Source of the DNA: Polaribacter sp.
GTDB lineage: Bacteria; Bacteroidota; Bacteroidia; Flavobacteriales; Flavobacteriaceae
DNA: 5,744 bases
NCBI GenBank assembly: GCA_030731695.1
Contig: JANQTK010000030.1
Location: 2,035 to 7,778, forward strand
Direction: 5' to 3'
This document shows positions 1 to 5,744 of this stretch, in pieces. Both the position numbers and the translations under genes were made by a program. The first letter of the stretch is position 1. Every line of letters starts with the position of its first letter. Below the pieces are notes generated by a model. The model was not told the DNA's origin and did no database searches. It worked only from the letters and a program-made list of their open reading frames with translations.

Positions 1-920
1 CAAGGATTTGTGGAAACTGTCTTATAACCAACATCAGAATAACAATCTGGAACTGATTCTTTGATAATAGTATCCCAAAATAAAATTCCAGGTTCAGCTG
101 ATTTCCAAGCATTGTGCACTATTTTTTTCCAAATTTTGGACGCTTCAATTTCTTTTTGAAACACTGGATTTTTGCTAAAAACAGGATATTTTTGAATGTA
201 TTTTGAATCTGATTTTACAGCTTTCATAAACTCGTCATCAATTTTTACAGATACATTTGCGCCAGTCACTTTGCCTTGTTCTAATTTTGCATCAATAAAA
301 TCTTCAGCATCAGGATGATTGATAGAAACTGATAGCATTAACGCTCCACGTCTGCCATCTTGCGCCACTTCTCTTGTGGAATTTGAATAACGTTCCATAA
401 AAGGAACAATACCTGTGGATGTTAACGCGGAATTTTTTACAGGCGATCCTTTTGGACGAATATGAGACAAATCATGCCCAACTCCACCTCTTCTTTTCAT
501 CAATTGCACTTGCTCTTGATCAATTTTTAAAATGCCTCCATAAGAATCTGATTCTCCATTATTTCCGATGACAAAACAATTGGAAAGTGAGGCAATTTGA
601 AAAGGATTTCCAATACCAGCCATTGGACTTCCTTGAGGAACAATGTAGTTGAAATTTTTAATCACATCGAATATTTCCTTTTCTGAAAGTGGATTTGGAT
701 ATTTTTTTTCAATTCTTGCGATTTCTTTGGCAATTCTGTGGTGCATGTCATCAGGAGAACTTTCATAAATGGTACCTTCTGAATCTTTTAATGCATATTT
801 ATTCAACCAAACTGATGCTGCTAACTCATCGTTTTTAAAATAAATCAATGCTGCTTTTAAGGCAGATTCTCGGGTAATTTTTGGTGTTTTTTTGATGGAA
901 GAAGTCTCTGAAATTGACAT
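1..920 (-). CDS. nrdJ: Class II (adenosylcobalamin-dependent) ribonucleoside-diphosphate reductase, N-terminal part, cut by window edge
   Basis: This enzyme reduces ribonucleotides to deoxyribonucleotides in the cytoplasm, using a radical generated from coenzyme B12. Only 306 whole codons are present; the gene continues beyond base 1. I read the protein by translating the minus strand. Family landmarks are IVPQGSPMAGIGNP (about 93-106), SLSNCFVIG (111-119) with C115 as the likely first redox-active cysteine, LMKRRGGVGHDLSHIRPKGS (140-159), STREVAQDGRRGALMLSVS (181-199), KVTGANVSVKIDDEFM (217-232) and EPGILFWDTI (276-285). The window ends after STNP plus the two bases TG, just where the family has NPCGE with the radical cysteine. 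No ATP-cone precedes the catalytic region. The ATG at 920-918 is the first in frame after an upstream stop near 968. The landmarks favour class II over class I NrdA. The subunit type is family knowledge; intactness beyond the edge is unknown. Confidence 0.9.
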   Translation of the reverse strand, partial: MSISETSSIKKTPKITRESALKAALIYFKNDELAASVWLNKYALKDSEGTIYESSPDDMHHRIAKEIARIEKKYPNPLSEKEIFDVIKNFNYIVPQGSPMAGIGNPFQIASLSNCFVIGNNGESDSYGGILKIDQEQVQLMKRRGGVGHDLSHIRPKGSPVKNSALTSTGIVPFMERYSNSTREVAQDGRRGALMLSVSINHPDAEDFIDAKLEQGKVTGANVSVKIDDEFMKAVKSDSKYIQKYPVFSKNPVFQKEIEASKIWKKIVHNAWKSAEPGILFWDTIIKESVPDCYSDVGYKTVSTNP

Positions 921-972
921 GATAAAATACGTTTTTGAGGTTGTTTTTTTGCATGTGAAATTTCCTTAAAAT

Positions 973-1000
973 ATGATTTGCAAAACATGATATTTATCAT
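973..1000. promoter_or_regulatory. Two adjoining palindromes in the nrdJ leader/promoter region
   Basis: ATGATTTGCAAAACAT (973-988) is a 16-bp palindrome with one mismatched pair. It runs directly into ATGATATTTATCAT (987-1000), which has perfect 6-bp arms around a 2-bp centre. Together they lie about 53-80 bp before the nrdJ ATG, a position suited to a repressor or activator site. They do not resemble the NrdR box consensus. Low sequence complexity in AT-rich DNA makes chance palindromes likely, so the functional role is inference. Confidence 0.3.
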
Positions 1001-1049
1001 AAAAATCATTGACTTTTATATAGATAACTAAATATCAGCATTTTAAAAC

Positions 1050-1073
1050 TTATCAACAAGAAAAAGTTGATAA
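1050..1073 (-). terminator. Weak hairpin after purM (possible terminator)
   Basis: On the minus strand, TTATCAAC and GTTGATAA form a perfect 8-bp stem around an 8-base loop (TTTTTCTT), followed by GTTTTAAAA. It starts about 21 bases after the purM stop. The stem has only two G-C pairs and the following T run is short, so termination would be inefficient, and some read-through into nrdJ is plausible. The arms also resemble DnaA boxes (TTATCAACA against TTATCCACA), so this could instead be a protein-binding site. Confidence 0.35.
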
Positions 1074-1093
1074 CTTATAGATTTCAAAAAATA

Positions 1094-2293
1094 CTAATAC
1101 TCAAAAACCCCAAACTCACTTTTAATTGTCAGTTTTTTGGTTAGGTTCTGATTTTCATCAGAATTAAAATCTTCAACACGACCCACAATTTGAGCATCAA
1201 CATTAAATGATTTTGAAATTGCAATAATGTCATCAGCAATTGCTGCAGAAACGTACAATTCCATTCTGTGCCCACAATTAAACACTTGATACATTTCTTT
1301 CCAATCGGTTTTTGATTGCTCTTGAATCAATTTGAATAAAGGCGGAATTGGAAATAAATTATCTTTAATGATGTGCAAATTATCAACAAAGTGTAAAATT
1401 TTAGTTTGTGCACCACCTGAACAATGTACCATTCCGTGAATCTCATCAGCAGTGTATTTTGATAAAATTTCTTTGATGATTGGGGCGTATGTTCTTGTTG
1501 GAGATAAAACTAATTTTCCTGCATCAATTGGAGAATTATCAACTTTATCTGTCAATGTAATATTCCCTGAATACACCAAATTTTCTGGAACAGCCGCATC
1601 AAAACTTTCGGGATATTTTTTGGCTAAATACTTATGAAAAACATCATGTCTTGCTGATGTCAATCCATTAGAACCCATACCTCCATTATACGCTGTTTCG
1701 TAAGTTGCTTGTCCAAAAGAAGTCAAACCAACAATGACATCACCTTGTTTAATATTCGCATTGTCTATGACATTTGCACGTTTCATTCGAGCAGTTACTG
1801 TAGAATCTACAATGATGGTTCTAACCAAATCTCCAACATCCGCTGTTTCTCCTCCTGTTGAATGAATGGTGACTCCGAATTTTTTTAAGTCTTCAATTAA
1901 TTCTTCAGTTCCGTTGATGATTGCCGACAACACTTCACCCGGAATTTTGCTTTTATTTCTTCCAATTGTAGATGAAAGCATGATATTATCTGTAGCACCT
2001 ACACAAATTAAATCGTCAATATTCATGATTAATGCATCTTGCGCAATGCCTTTCCAAACTGATACATCACCAGTTTCTTTCCAATACATGTATGCCAAAG
2101 AAGATTTTGTTCCTGCGCCATCTGCATGCATAATCAAGCAATAATCGTCATCATTGGTTAAATAATCGGGTACGATTTTGCAAAAAGCTTTCGGAAAAAG
2201 ACCTTTGTCAATGTTTTTAATTGCGTTGTGAACATCTTCTTTTGCGGCAGAAACACCTCTTTGTGCGTATCTTTTTGAAACTTCTTGACTCAT
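1094..2293 (-). CDS. purM: Phosphoribosylformylglycinamidine cyclo-ligase (AIR synthase), long Bacteroidota-type PurM
   Basis: This cytoplasmic enzyme of purine synthesis closes FGAM to AIR using ATP. The protein has 399 residues, against roughly 345 for the classical PurM. PurM-superfamily signatures appear in order: HADGAGTKSSLAY (56-68; classical TDGVGTK), DDLICVGATDNI (93-104), TGGETADV (146-153; classical GGETAEMP), NGGMGSNGLTSAR (203-215; classical HSNGYSL region), LSPTRTY (263-269; classical PTRIY), HGMVHCSGGAQTK (286-298; classical HITGGG) and FNCGHRMELYV (338-348; classical FNMGIGM). The motifs are displaced from the classical consensus in a way I recall as typical of Bacteroidota orthologues, often labelled only AIR synthase related. 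The ATG at 2293 follows a -7-like box by 22 bases and gives the family N-terminus SKRYAQRGVSAAKEDVHNA. It lies downstream of glnN beyond a strong terminator. The biochemical assignment is by family, so the exact substrate is slightly less certain than the superfamily. Confidence 0.88.
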   Translation of the reverse strand: MSQEVSKRYAQRGVSAAKEDVHNAIKNIDKGLFPKAFCKIVPDYLTNDDDYCLIMHADGAGTKSSLAYMYWKETGDVSVWKGIAQDALIMNIDDLICVGATDNIMLSSTIGRNKSKIPGEVLSAIINGTEELIEDLKKFGVTIHSTGGETADVGDLVRTIIVDSTVTARMKRANVIDNANIKQGDVIVGLTSFGQATYETAYNGGMGSNGLTSARHDVFHKYLAKKYPESFDAAVPENLVYSGNITLTDKVDNSPIDAGKLVLSPTRTYAPIIKEILSKYTADEIHGMVHCSGGAQTKILHFVDNLHIIKDNLFPIPPLFKLIQEQSKTDWKEMYQVFNCGHRMELYVSAAIADDIIAISKSFNVDAQIVGRVEDFNSDENQNLTKKLTIKSEFGVFEY

Positions 2294-2315
2294 ATGAATA
2301 GGTATGTTGCGTTTG

Positions 2316-2323
2316 CAAATTTA
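2316..2323 (-). promoter_or_regulatory. Bacteroidota-type -7 box for purM
   Basis: The minus strand reads TAAATTTG, an exact match to the Bacteroidota -7 consensus TAnnTTTG. It ends 22 bases before the purM ATG, which would give a very short leader. No TTG is found at the expected -33 distance. That interval falls in the stem of the glnN terminator, so the promoter would depend mainly on the -7 element or on an activator. There is no Shine-Dalgarno-like sequence before the start. Confidence 0.45.
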
Positions 2324-2332
2324 CTCTTTTAC

Positions 2333-2359
2333 AAAAAAAATCCTACTGAAAAGTAGGAT
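2333..2359 (-). terminator. Rho-independent terminator of glnN
   Basis: Nine bases after the glnN stop, the minus strand has ATCCTAC, loop TTTTCA, then GTAGGAT. This is a perfect 7-bp stem with a 6-base loop, followed directly by seven more T residues. It is the clearest intrinsic terminator in the window. It separates glnN from purM although the genes are only 74 bp apart. On the plus strand the hairpin is preceded by an A run and followed by GTTTTCT, so it works best for minus-strand transcripts. Confidence 0.88.
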
Positions 2360-2367
2360 GTTTTCTA

Positions 2368-4551
2368 TTATCTAGTGAATAATAATTCTCGGTATTTGGT
2401 TAATGGCCACAAACCGTCATCAACCATGGTTTCTAATTTATCACAATGATATCGAATTTGATCGAAAAATGGTTTTACATTGTTGCAATACGCATTTGCA
2501 GATTCCAAGCCATGCAACAGATTTGCTTTTTTTCGAGCTTCAATCATTTGTAAAGAAAGCGCATTGATTTCGGTAATATGATTGGAAATAATCATAATTA
2601 GTTCGATTTGTTCTTTGGCGATATTTTTAAAATCTTCTCCAAAAATTTCTTTCAAATTCTTGGTGTTTTCAAGCAAAGTATTTTGATATTTGATGGCAAC
2701 AGGAACAATGTGATTTCGAGCAATATCGCCCAAAACACGACTTTCAATTTGCAAACGTTTGGTATATTCTTCCAATTCAATTTCATAACGAGCTTCCATT
2801 TCTATTTTATTCATGACTTCCATTTCTTGAAATAAGTCAATCACTTTTTTAGAAACTTTTACTTTTAGCGCTTCAGGTGTTGTTTTGTTATTGCTTAACC
2901 CTCTTTTTTTAGCTTCTTTTTCCCATGATTCGCTGTAACCATCACCTTCGAATCTGATTTTTTTACATTCTTTGATGTATTCTCTCAATACATTAAAAAT
3001 GGCTTCATCTTTTTTAAGATTTTTATCATCAATCAAAATATCTACTTCCTTTTTAAAATCTTTCAATTGTTTGGCTACAATGGTATTTAAAATAGTCATT
3101 GGAATGGCGCAATTTGCCCAAGAACCTACCGCTCTAAACTCAAATTTATTTCCTGTAAATGCAAAAGGCGACGTTCTGTTTCTATCAGTATTATCCAATA
3201 AAATTTCAGGAATTTTACCAATAATATTCAATTTTAAATCGGTTTTTTCTTCAGGAGATAATTTCCCAATAGTTACATTTTCCAACTCATCCAACACGTT
3301 AGACAATTGCGTTCCAATAAAAACAGACATAATTGCAGGAGGCGCTTCGTTAGCTCCCAATCTATAATCATTACTTGCAGATGCAATGGAAGCTCTGAGC
3401 AATTCCTCGTTTTCATAAACAGCTTTGATAGTATTCACAAAAAAGGTTAAAAACTGTAAATTTTTCATGGGAGTTTTCCCAGGGCTCAACAAATTTGTTC
3501 CATCAGAAGTTGACAAAGACCAATTGTTATGTTTCCCAGAACCATTGATTCCAGCAAATGGTTTTTCATGAAATAACACTTTAAAATGATGTCTTCTGGC
3601 AATTTTACCCATGACATCCATCAATAAAGAATTGTGGTCAACAGCCAAATTTACCTCCTCAAAAATCGGTGCCAATTCAAATTGATTGGGTGCCACTTCA
3701 TTGTGTCTTGTCTTTACAGGAATTCCTAACAACATCGATTCTTGCTCTAAATCGCGCATAAAATTCATGGCTCTTAATGGAATACTGCCAAAGTAATGAT
3801 CATCCAATTGTTGCCCTTTTGCAGGCGTATGTCCCAACAAAGTTCTACCAGTCATTAAAATATCGTGTCTTGATTGAGCCAACGCATCATCAATCAAAAA
3901 ATATTCTTGTTCCCAGCCCAAAGTAGCATTGACTTTAGTAGCATTTTTATCAAAATATTTACAAACTGCTGTTGCGTGAATATCAATGGCTTGTAAAGCT
4001 CTTAACAAAGGCGTTTTGTTATCTAAAGCTTCACCAGTATATGCCACAAAAATGGTTGGAATACATAAAGTAGTTTCAAAAATAAAGGCAGGTGAAGTTG
4101 GATCCCAAGCTGTATAACCCCTTGCTTCAAAGGTATTTCTGATACCTCCATTAGGAAAACTTGAGGCATCAGGTTCTTGTTGTACCAATTGCTCACCATC
4201 AAATTTTTCTACAGCCACACTCCCATTGATAGACTCAAAAAAAGCATCGTGTTTTTCGGCAGTGGCGCCTGTTAATGGTTGAAACCAGTGTGTATAATGT
4301 GTTGCTCCTTTTGAAATTGCCCAATCTTTCATGCTAACTGCCACTTGATCAGCAATTTTACGATCGATTTGTGTACCTTTTTCAATAGCATTCATCACAC
4401 TTTCGAAAGCCGTTTTTGTAAGATACTGTTGCATAGCATGTTTATTGAAAACATTTTTTCCAAACAATGCAGATCTTTTTTCTTTCTCTTCTATTTTTAA
4501 TGCAATTCTGTTTCTACTTTCCTGTAATGCAGCAAATCTAATTGTTGACAT
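2368..4551 (-). CDS. glnN: Type III glutamine synthetase (GSIII)
   Basis: This enzyme condenses glutamate and ammonia to glutamine with ATP; GSIII enzymes are large cytoplasmic dodecamers. The 727-residue length fits the usual size near 700-730, and no break is visible. Recognisable parts are an N-terminal GSIII-specific region with FPNGGIRNTFEARGYTAWD (132-150), GWEQEYFLID (212-221; metal-binding glutamates), TRHNEVAPNQFELAPIFEE (281-299), GINGSGKHNNWS (334-345; the GSGKH nucleotide/glutamate loop), NDYRLGANEAPP (394-405) and NRTSPFAFTGNKFEFRAVGS (458-477; arginine- and glutamate-bearing active-site strand). A long charged, mainly helical C-terminal part (about 495-727) follows. The ATG at 4551 gives the family start MSTIRFAALQES. 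It is divergent from a type II synthetase gene 168 bp away and ends in a strong terminator. Rare arginine codons such as CGA, CGC and AGG occur here but not in the type II gene, suggesting lower expression (inference). Confidence 0.96.
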   Translation of the reverse strand: MSTIRFAALQESRNRIALKIEEKEKRSALFGKNVFNKHAMQQYLTKTAFESVMNAIEKGTQIDRKIADQVAVSMKDWAISKGATHYTHWFQPLTGATAEKHDAFFESINGSVAVEKFDGEQLVQQEPDASSFPNGGIRNTFEARGYTAWDPTSPAFIFETTLCIPTIFVAYTGEALDNKTPLLRALQAIDIHATAVCKYFDKNATKVNATLGWEQEYFLIDDALAQSRHDILMTGRTLLGHTPAKGQQLDDHYFGSIPLRAMNFMRDLEQESMLLGIPVKTRHNEVAPNQFELAPIFEEVNLAVDHNSLLMDVMGKIARRHHFKVLFHEKPFAGINGSGKHNNWSLSTSDGTNLLSPGKTPMKNLQFLTFFVNTIKAVYENEELLRASIASASNDYRLGANEAPPAIMSVFIGTQLSNVLDELENVTIGKLSPEEKTDLKLNIIGKIPEILLDNTDRNRTSPFAFTGNKFEFRAVGSWANCAIPMTILNTIVAKQLKDFKKEVDILIDDKNLKKDEAIFNVLREYIKECKKIRFEGDGYSESWEKEAKKRGLSNNKTTPEALKVKVSKKVIDLFQEMEVMNKIEMEARYEIELEEYTKRLQIESRVLGDIARNHIVPVAIKYQNTLLENTKNLKEIFGEDFKNIAKEQIELIMIISNHITEINALSLQMIEARKKANLLHGLESANAYCNNVKPFFDQIRYHCDKLETMVDDGLWPLTKYRELLFTR

Positions 4552-4587
4552 AATATGATTTTTAAATAGTAAATTTTATTCTTTATG

Positions 4588-4595
4588 CAAATATA
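4588..4595 (-). promoter_or_regulatory. Bacteroidota-type -7 box for glnN
   Basis: The minus strand reads TATATTTG, a perfect fit to TAnnTTTG, ending 36 bases before the glnN ATG. No good TTG lies at the -33 distance; the nearest TTTG is about 41 bases upstream of the box. The box shares its first two bases with a TAGGGTA motif, so a protein bound there would directly affect initiation. A weak -33 element together with a nearby inverted repeat is compatible with an activated or repressed promoter. Confidence 0.45.
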
Positions 4596-4652
4596 CCCTA
4601 TAAAAATTAGGGATAAAATTATTTTTAATTGATTATCAAATTTTTACCCCTA
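4594..4652. promoter_or_regulatory. Three TAGGG-type motifs, candidate operator cluster between the two glutamine synthetase genes
   Basis: Three related elements stand out in very AT-rich DNA: TAGGGTA on the minus strand (4600-4594), TAGGGATAAAAT on the plus strand (4608-4619) and TAGGGGTAAAAA on the minus strand (4652-4641). The first two form an inverted repeat with CCCTA/TAGGG arms 7 bases apart. The second and third are also inverted and match at 10 of 12 positions, 21 bases apart. A separate 11-bp palindrome, TTGATtATCAA (4629-4639), lies between them. No regulator with this site is known to me, so an operator role is inferred from arrangement and position. Confidence 0.4.
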
Positions 4653-4658
4653 TTTTTT
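4629..4658 (+). promoter_or_regulatory. Possible promoter of the type II glutamine synthetase gene
   Basis: TTG at 4629-4631 is followed after 19 bases by TATTTTTT at 4651-4658. That is one mismatch from TAnnTTTG, with spacing suitable for the Bacteroidota housekeeping sigma factor. It would give a leader of roughly 50-55 bases. The candidate -7 box begins at the end of the distal TACCCCTA motif and its -33 lies in the TTGATtATCAA palindrome. In T-rich DNA such matches arise easily, so this is tentative. Confidence 0.3.
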
Positions 4659-4719
4659 TTGATATCTAGCTAAAATATTTGATTTTTGTTACCTTAATTA
4701 ACTTATAGAATAATTTACT

Positions 4720-5742
4720 ATGGCAAAAATTAAATTAGAATACATTTGGTTAGATGGATATTATCCAACTCAAAATATGAGAAGTAAAACCAAAGTTGAA
4801 GAGCATGAAAACTTTCAAGGAACTATTGAAGAATTAGGAATGTGGTCTTTTGATGGTTCTTCAACAAGACAAGCTGAAGGGGGTTCTTCTGACTGTTTGT
4901 TAAAACCAGTTGCAATTTATCCAGATCCAGCAAGAATAAATGGTTATTTAGTAATGACAGAAGTTTTAAATCCTGATGGAACTCCACACGTTTCTAATGG
5001 TAGAGCTACTATCGATGATGAAGATGATGATTTTTGGTTTGGTTTTGAGCAGGAATACTTTATCATGGACAAGAAAACCTTATTACCTTTAGGATTCCCA
5101 ATTGGAGGTTATCCAGCTCCACAAGGAATGTATTATTGTTCTGTAGGAGGGTTAAATACTCATGGAAGAGCTATGGTGGAAGAGCATGCAAATTTGTGTA
5201 TTGATGCAGGTTTAAACTTTGAAGGAATCAACCAAGAGGTTGCTTCAGGTCAGTGGGAATTCCAATTATTTGCTAAAGGTGCTAAAAAAGCAGGAGATGA
5301 AATTTGGGTTGCTCGTTACTTATTAGACAGATTGACTGAAAAATACGGATGGTATATTGAATATCACCCAAAACCATTAGGTAAAGATATGGATTGGAAT
5401 GGTTCAGGAATGCACGCAAACTTCTCAAACTCAACGTTAAGAACTTGTGGTTCACGTGAAGTTTATGAGAAAATCTGTGAAGCTTTTAGACCAGTTGTTA
5501 AAGAACATATTGAAGTTTATGGTGAATTTAACGATCAACGTTTAACAGGTAAACACGAAACTGCTTCTATTCATGATTTTGCTTATGGTGTTTCTGACAG
5601 AGGAGCATCTATCAGAATCCCAATCATCACTGTTCAAAAAGGATGGAAAGGTTGGTTAGAAGATAGAAGACCAGCTTCAAATGGTGATCCATATAAAATT
5701 GCAGGAAGAATTATTAAAACTGTAAAATCTTCAGGATTTTAA
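4720..5742 (+). CDS. glnA: Type II (eukaryote-like) glutamine synthetase, beta-grasp and catalytic domains
   Basis: This enzyme makes glutamine from glutamate, ammonia and ATP. The 340-residue protein is complete, with its TAA two bases from the window edge, and has the normal length for bacterial GSII. The N-terminal beta-grasp region (about 1-95) has LEYIWLDGY and WSFDGSSTRQAEGGSSDCLL (42-61). The catalytic domain has FGFEQEYFIMD (107-117; metal-binding E110 and E112), GINQEVASGQWEFQ (169-182), DWNGSGMHANFS (225-236; H232), NDQRLTGKHETA (271-282), SIRIP (297-301) and EDRRPASNGDPY (314-325; E314 and R316). All expected active-site motifs are intact. It lacks the C-terminal adenylylation-loop tyrosine of type I enzymes, so GlnE control is not expected. 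It diverges from glnN. Leucine is mostly TTA and arginine only AGA or CGT, suggesting high expression. It is unlike type I GlnA despite the shared symbol. Confidence 0.96.
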   Translation: MAKIKLEYIWLDGYYPTQNMRSKTKVEEHENFQGTIEELGMWSFDGSSTRQAEGGSSDCLLKPVAIYPDPARINGYLVMTEVLNPDGTPHVSNGRATIDDEDDDFWFGFEQEYFIMDKKTLLPLGFPIGGYPAPQGMYYCSVGGLNTHGRAMVEEHANLCIDAGLNFEGINQEVASGQWEFQLFAKGAKKAGDEIWVARYLLDRLTEKYGWYIEYHPKPLGKDMDWNGSGMHANFSNSTLRTCGSREVYEKICEAFRPVVKEHIEVYGEFNDQRLTGKHETASIHDFAYGVSDRGASIRIPIITVQKGWKGWLEDRRPASNGDPYKIAGRIIKTVKSSGF

Positions 5743-5744
5743 TT

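Noticed and set aside
835..954. 39-residue minus-strand open frame starting with the ATG at 954-952, overlapping the start of nrdJ in another frame
   Set aside because: Most of it overlaps the nrdJ coding start, it resembles nothing known, and the nrdJ ATG has a clear family-like N-terminus. A regulatory upstream frame is possible but unsupported.
922..1093. Cobalamin riboswitch before nrdJ
   Set aside because: No B12-box core or GC-rich paired elements are visible in this AT-rich gap, and the length is short for the full structure plus leader.
1452..1637. 61-codon open frame on the plus strand
   Set aside because: It lies fully antisense to purM, whose protein has conserved motifs throughout; the plus-strand translation resembles no family and has no promoter of its own.
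1866..2144. 92-codon open frame on the plus strand
   Set aside because: It is antisense to the conserved core of purM and reads as a shadow of its codon pattern.
2608..2835. 75-codon, phenylalanine-rich open frame on the plus strand
   Set aside because: The Phe-rich composition is what lysine/glutamate-rich helix codons of glnN give when read in reverse; it is not a membrane protein gene.
2972..3367. 131-codon open frame on the plus strand
   Set aside because: It is antisense to conserved GSIII motifs, with no recognisable domain.
2368..5742. One of the two glutamine synthetases being a decayed or regulatory pseudo-enzyme
   Set aside because: Both have uninterrupted frames of family length and retain the metal-binding glutamate motif, the GSG(M/K)H loop and the arginine-bearing active-site motif.
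1..5744. Mobile element, prophage, CRISPR array, defence system or RNA gene
   Set aside because: No transposase or integrase domain, direct-repeat array, terminal inverted repeats around a gene, or tRNA/rRNA-like sequence was found; all coding space is core metabolism.

Overview
The window is low-GC DNA that reads as a Bacteroidota chromosome, most likely a marine-type Flavobacteriaceae (Polaribacter/Tenacibaculum-like; the genus cannot be fixed from this sequence alone). This rests on the AT-rich composition, the lack of Shine-Dalgarno sites before the starts, TAnnTTTG-type -7 boxes instead of TATAAT, and protein families typical of this phylum: type III glutamine synthetase, the long 399-residue PurM-like cyclo-ligase, and a bacterial type II glutamine synthetase.

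Layout. On the minus strand, from right to left, are glnN (type III glutamine synthetase, 4551-2368), a strong intrinsic terminator (2333-2359), a purM-type cyclo-ligase (2293-1094), a weak hairpin (1050-1073), and the first 306 codons of a class II (adenosylcobalamin-dependent) ribonucleotide reductase that runs off the left edge (920 to <1). On the plus strand, a complete type II glutamine synthetase gene (4720-5742) diverges from glnN and stops two bases before the right edge. The three intergenic gaps are 173, 74 and 168 bp. None is long enough to hide another gene, but each carries candidate regulatory structure.

The genes fit one flow of metabolism. Two glutamine synthetases of different classes make glutamine from glutamate and ammonia. 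Glutamine feeds purine synthesis, where the PurM step closes the imidazole ring just after the glutamine-using PurL step. The reductase turns ribonucleotides into DNA precursors. The terminator after glnN, and separate promoter-like sites, argue for separate transcription units rather than one operon.

No mobile element, CRISPR array, tRNA, rRNA or clearly new system is visible; this is mainly core metabolism. The most interesting part is the 168-bp region between the two divergent glutamine synthetase genes. It holds three related TAGGG-type motifs in inverted arrangement, one touching the likely glnN -7 box, and could be a shared nitrogen-control region.
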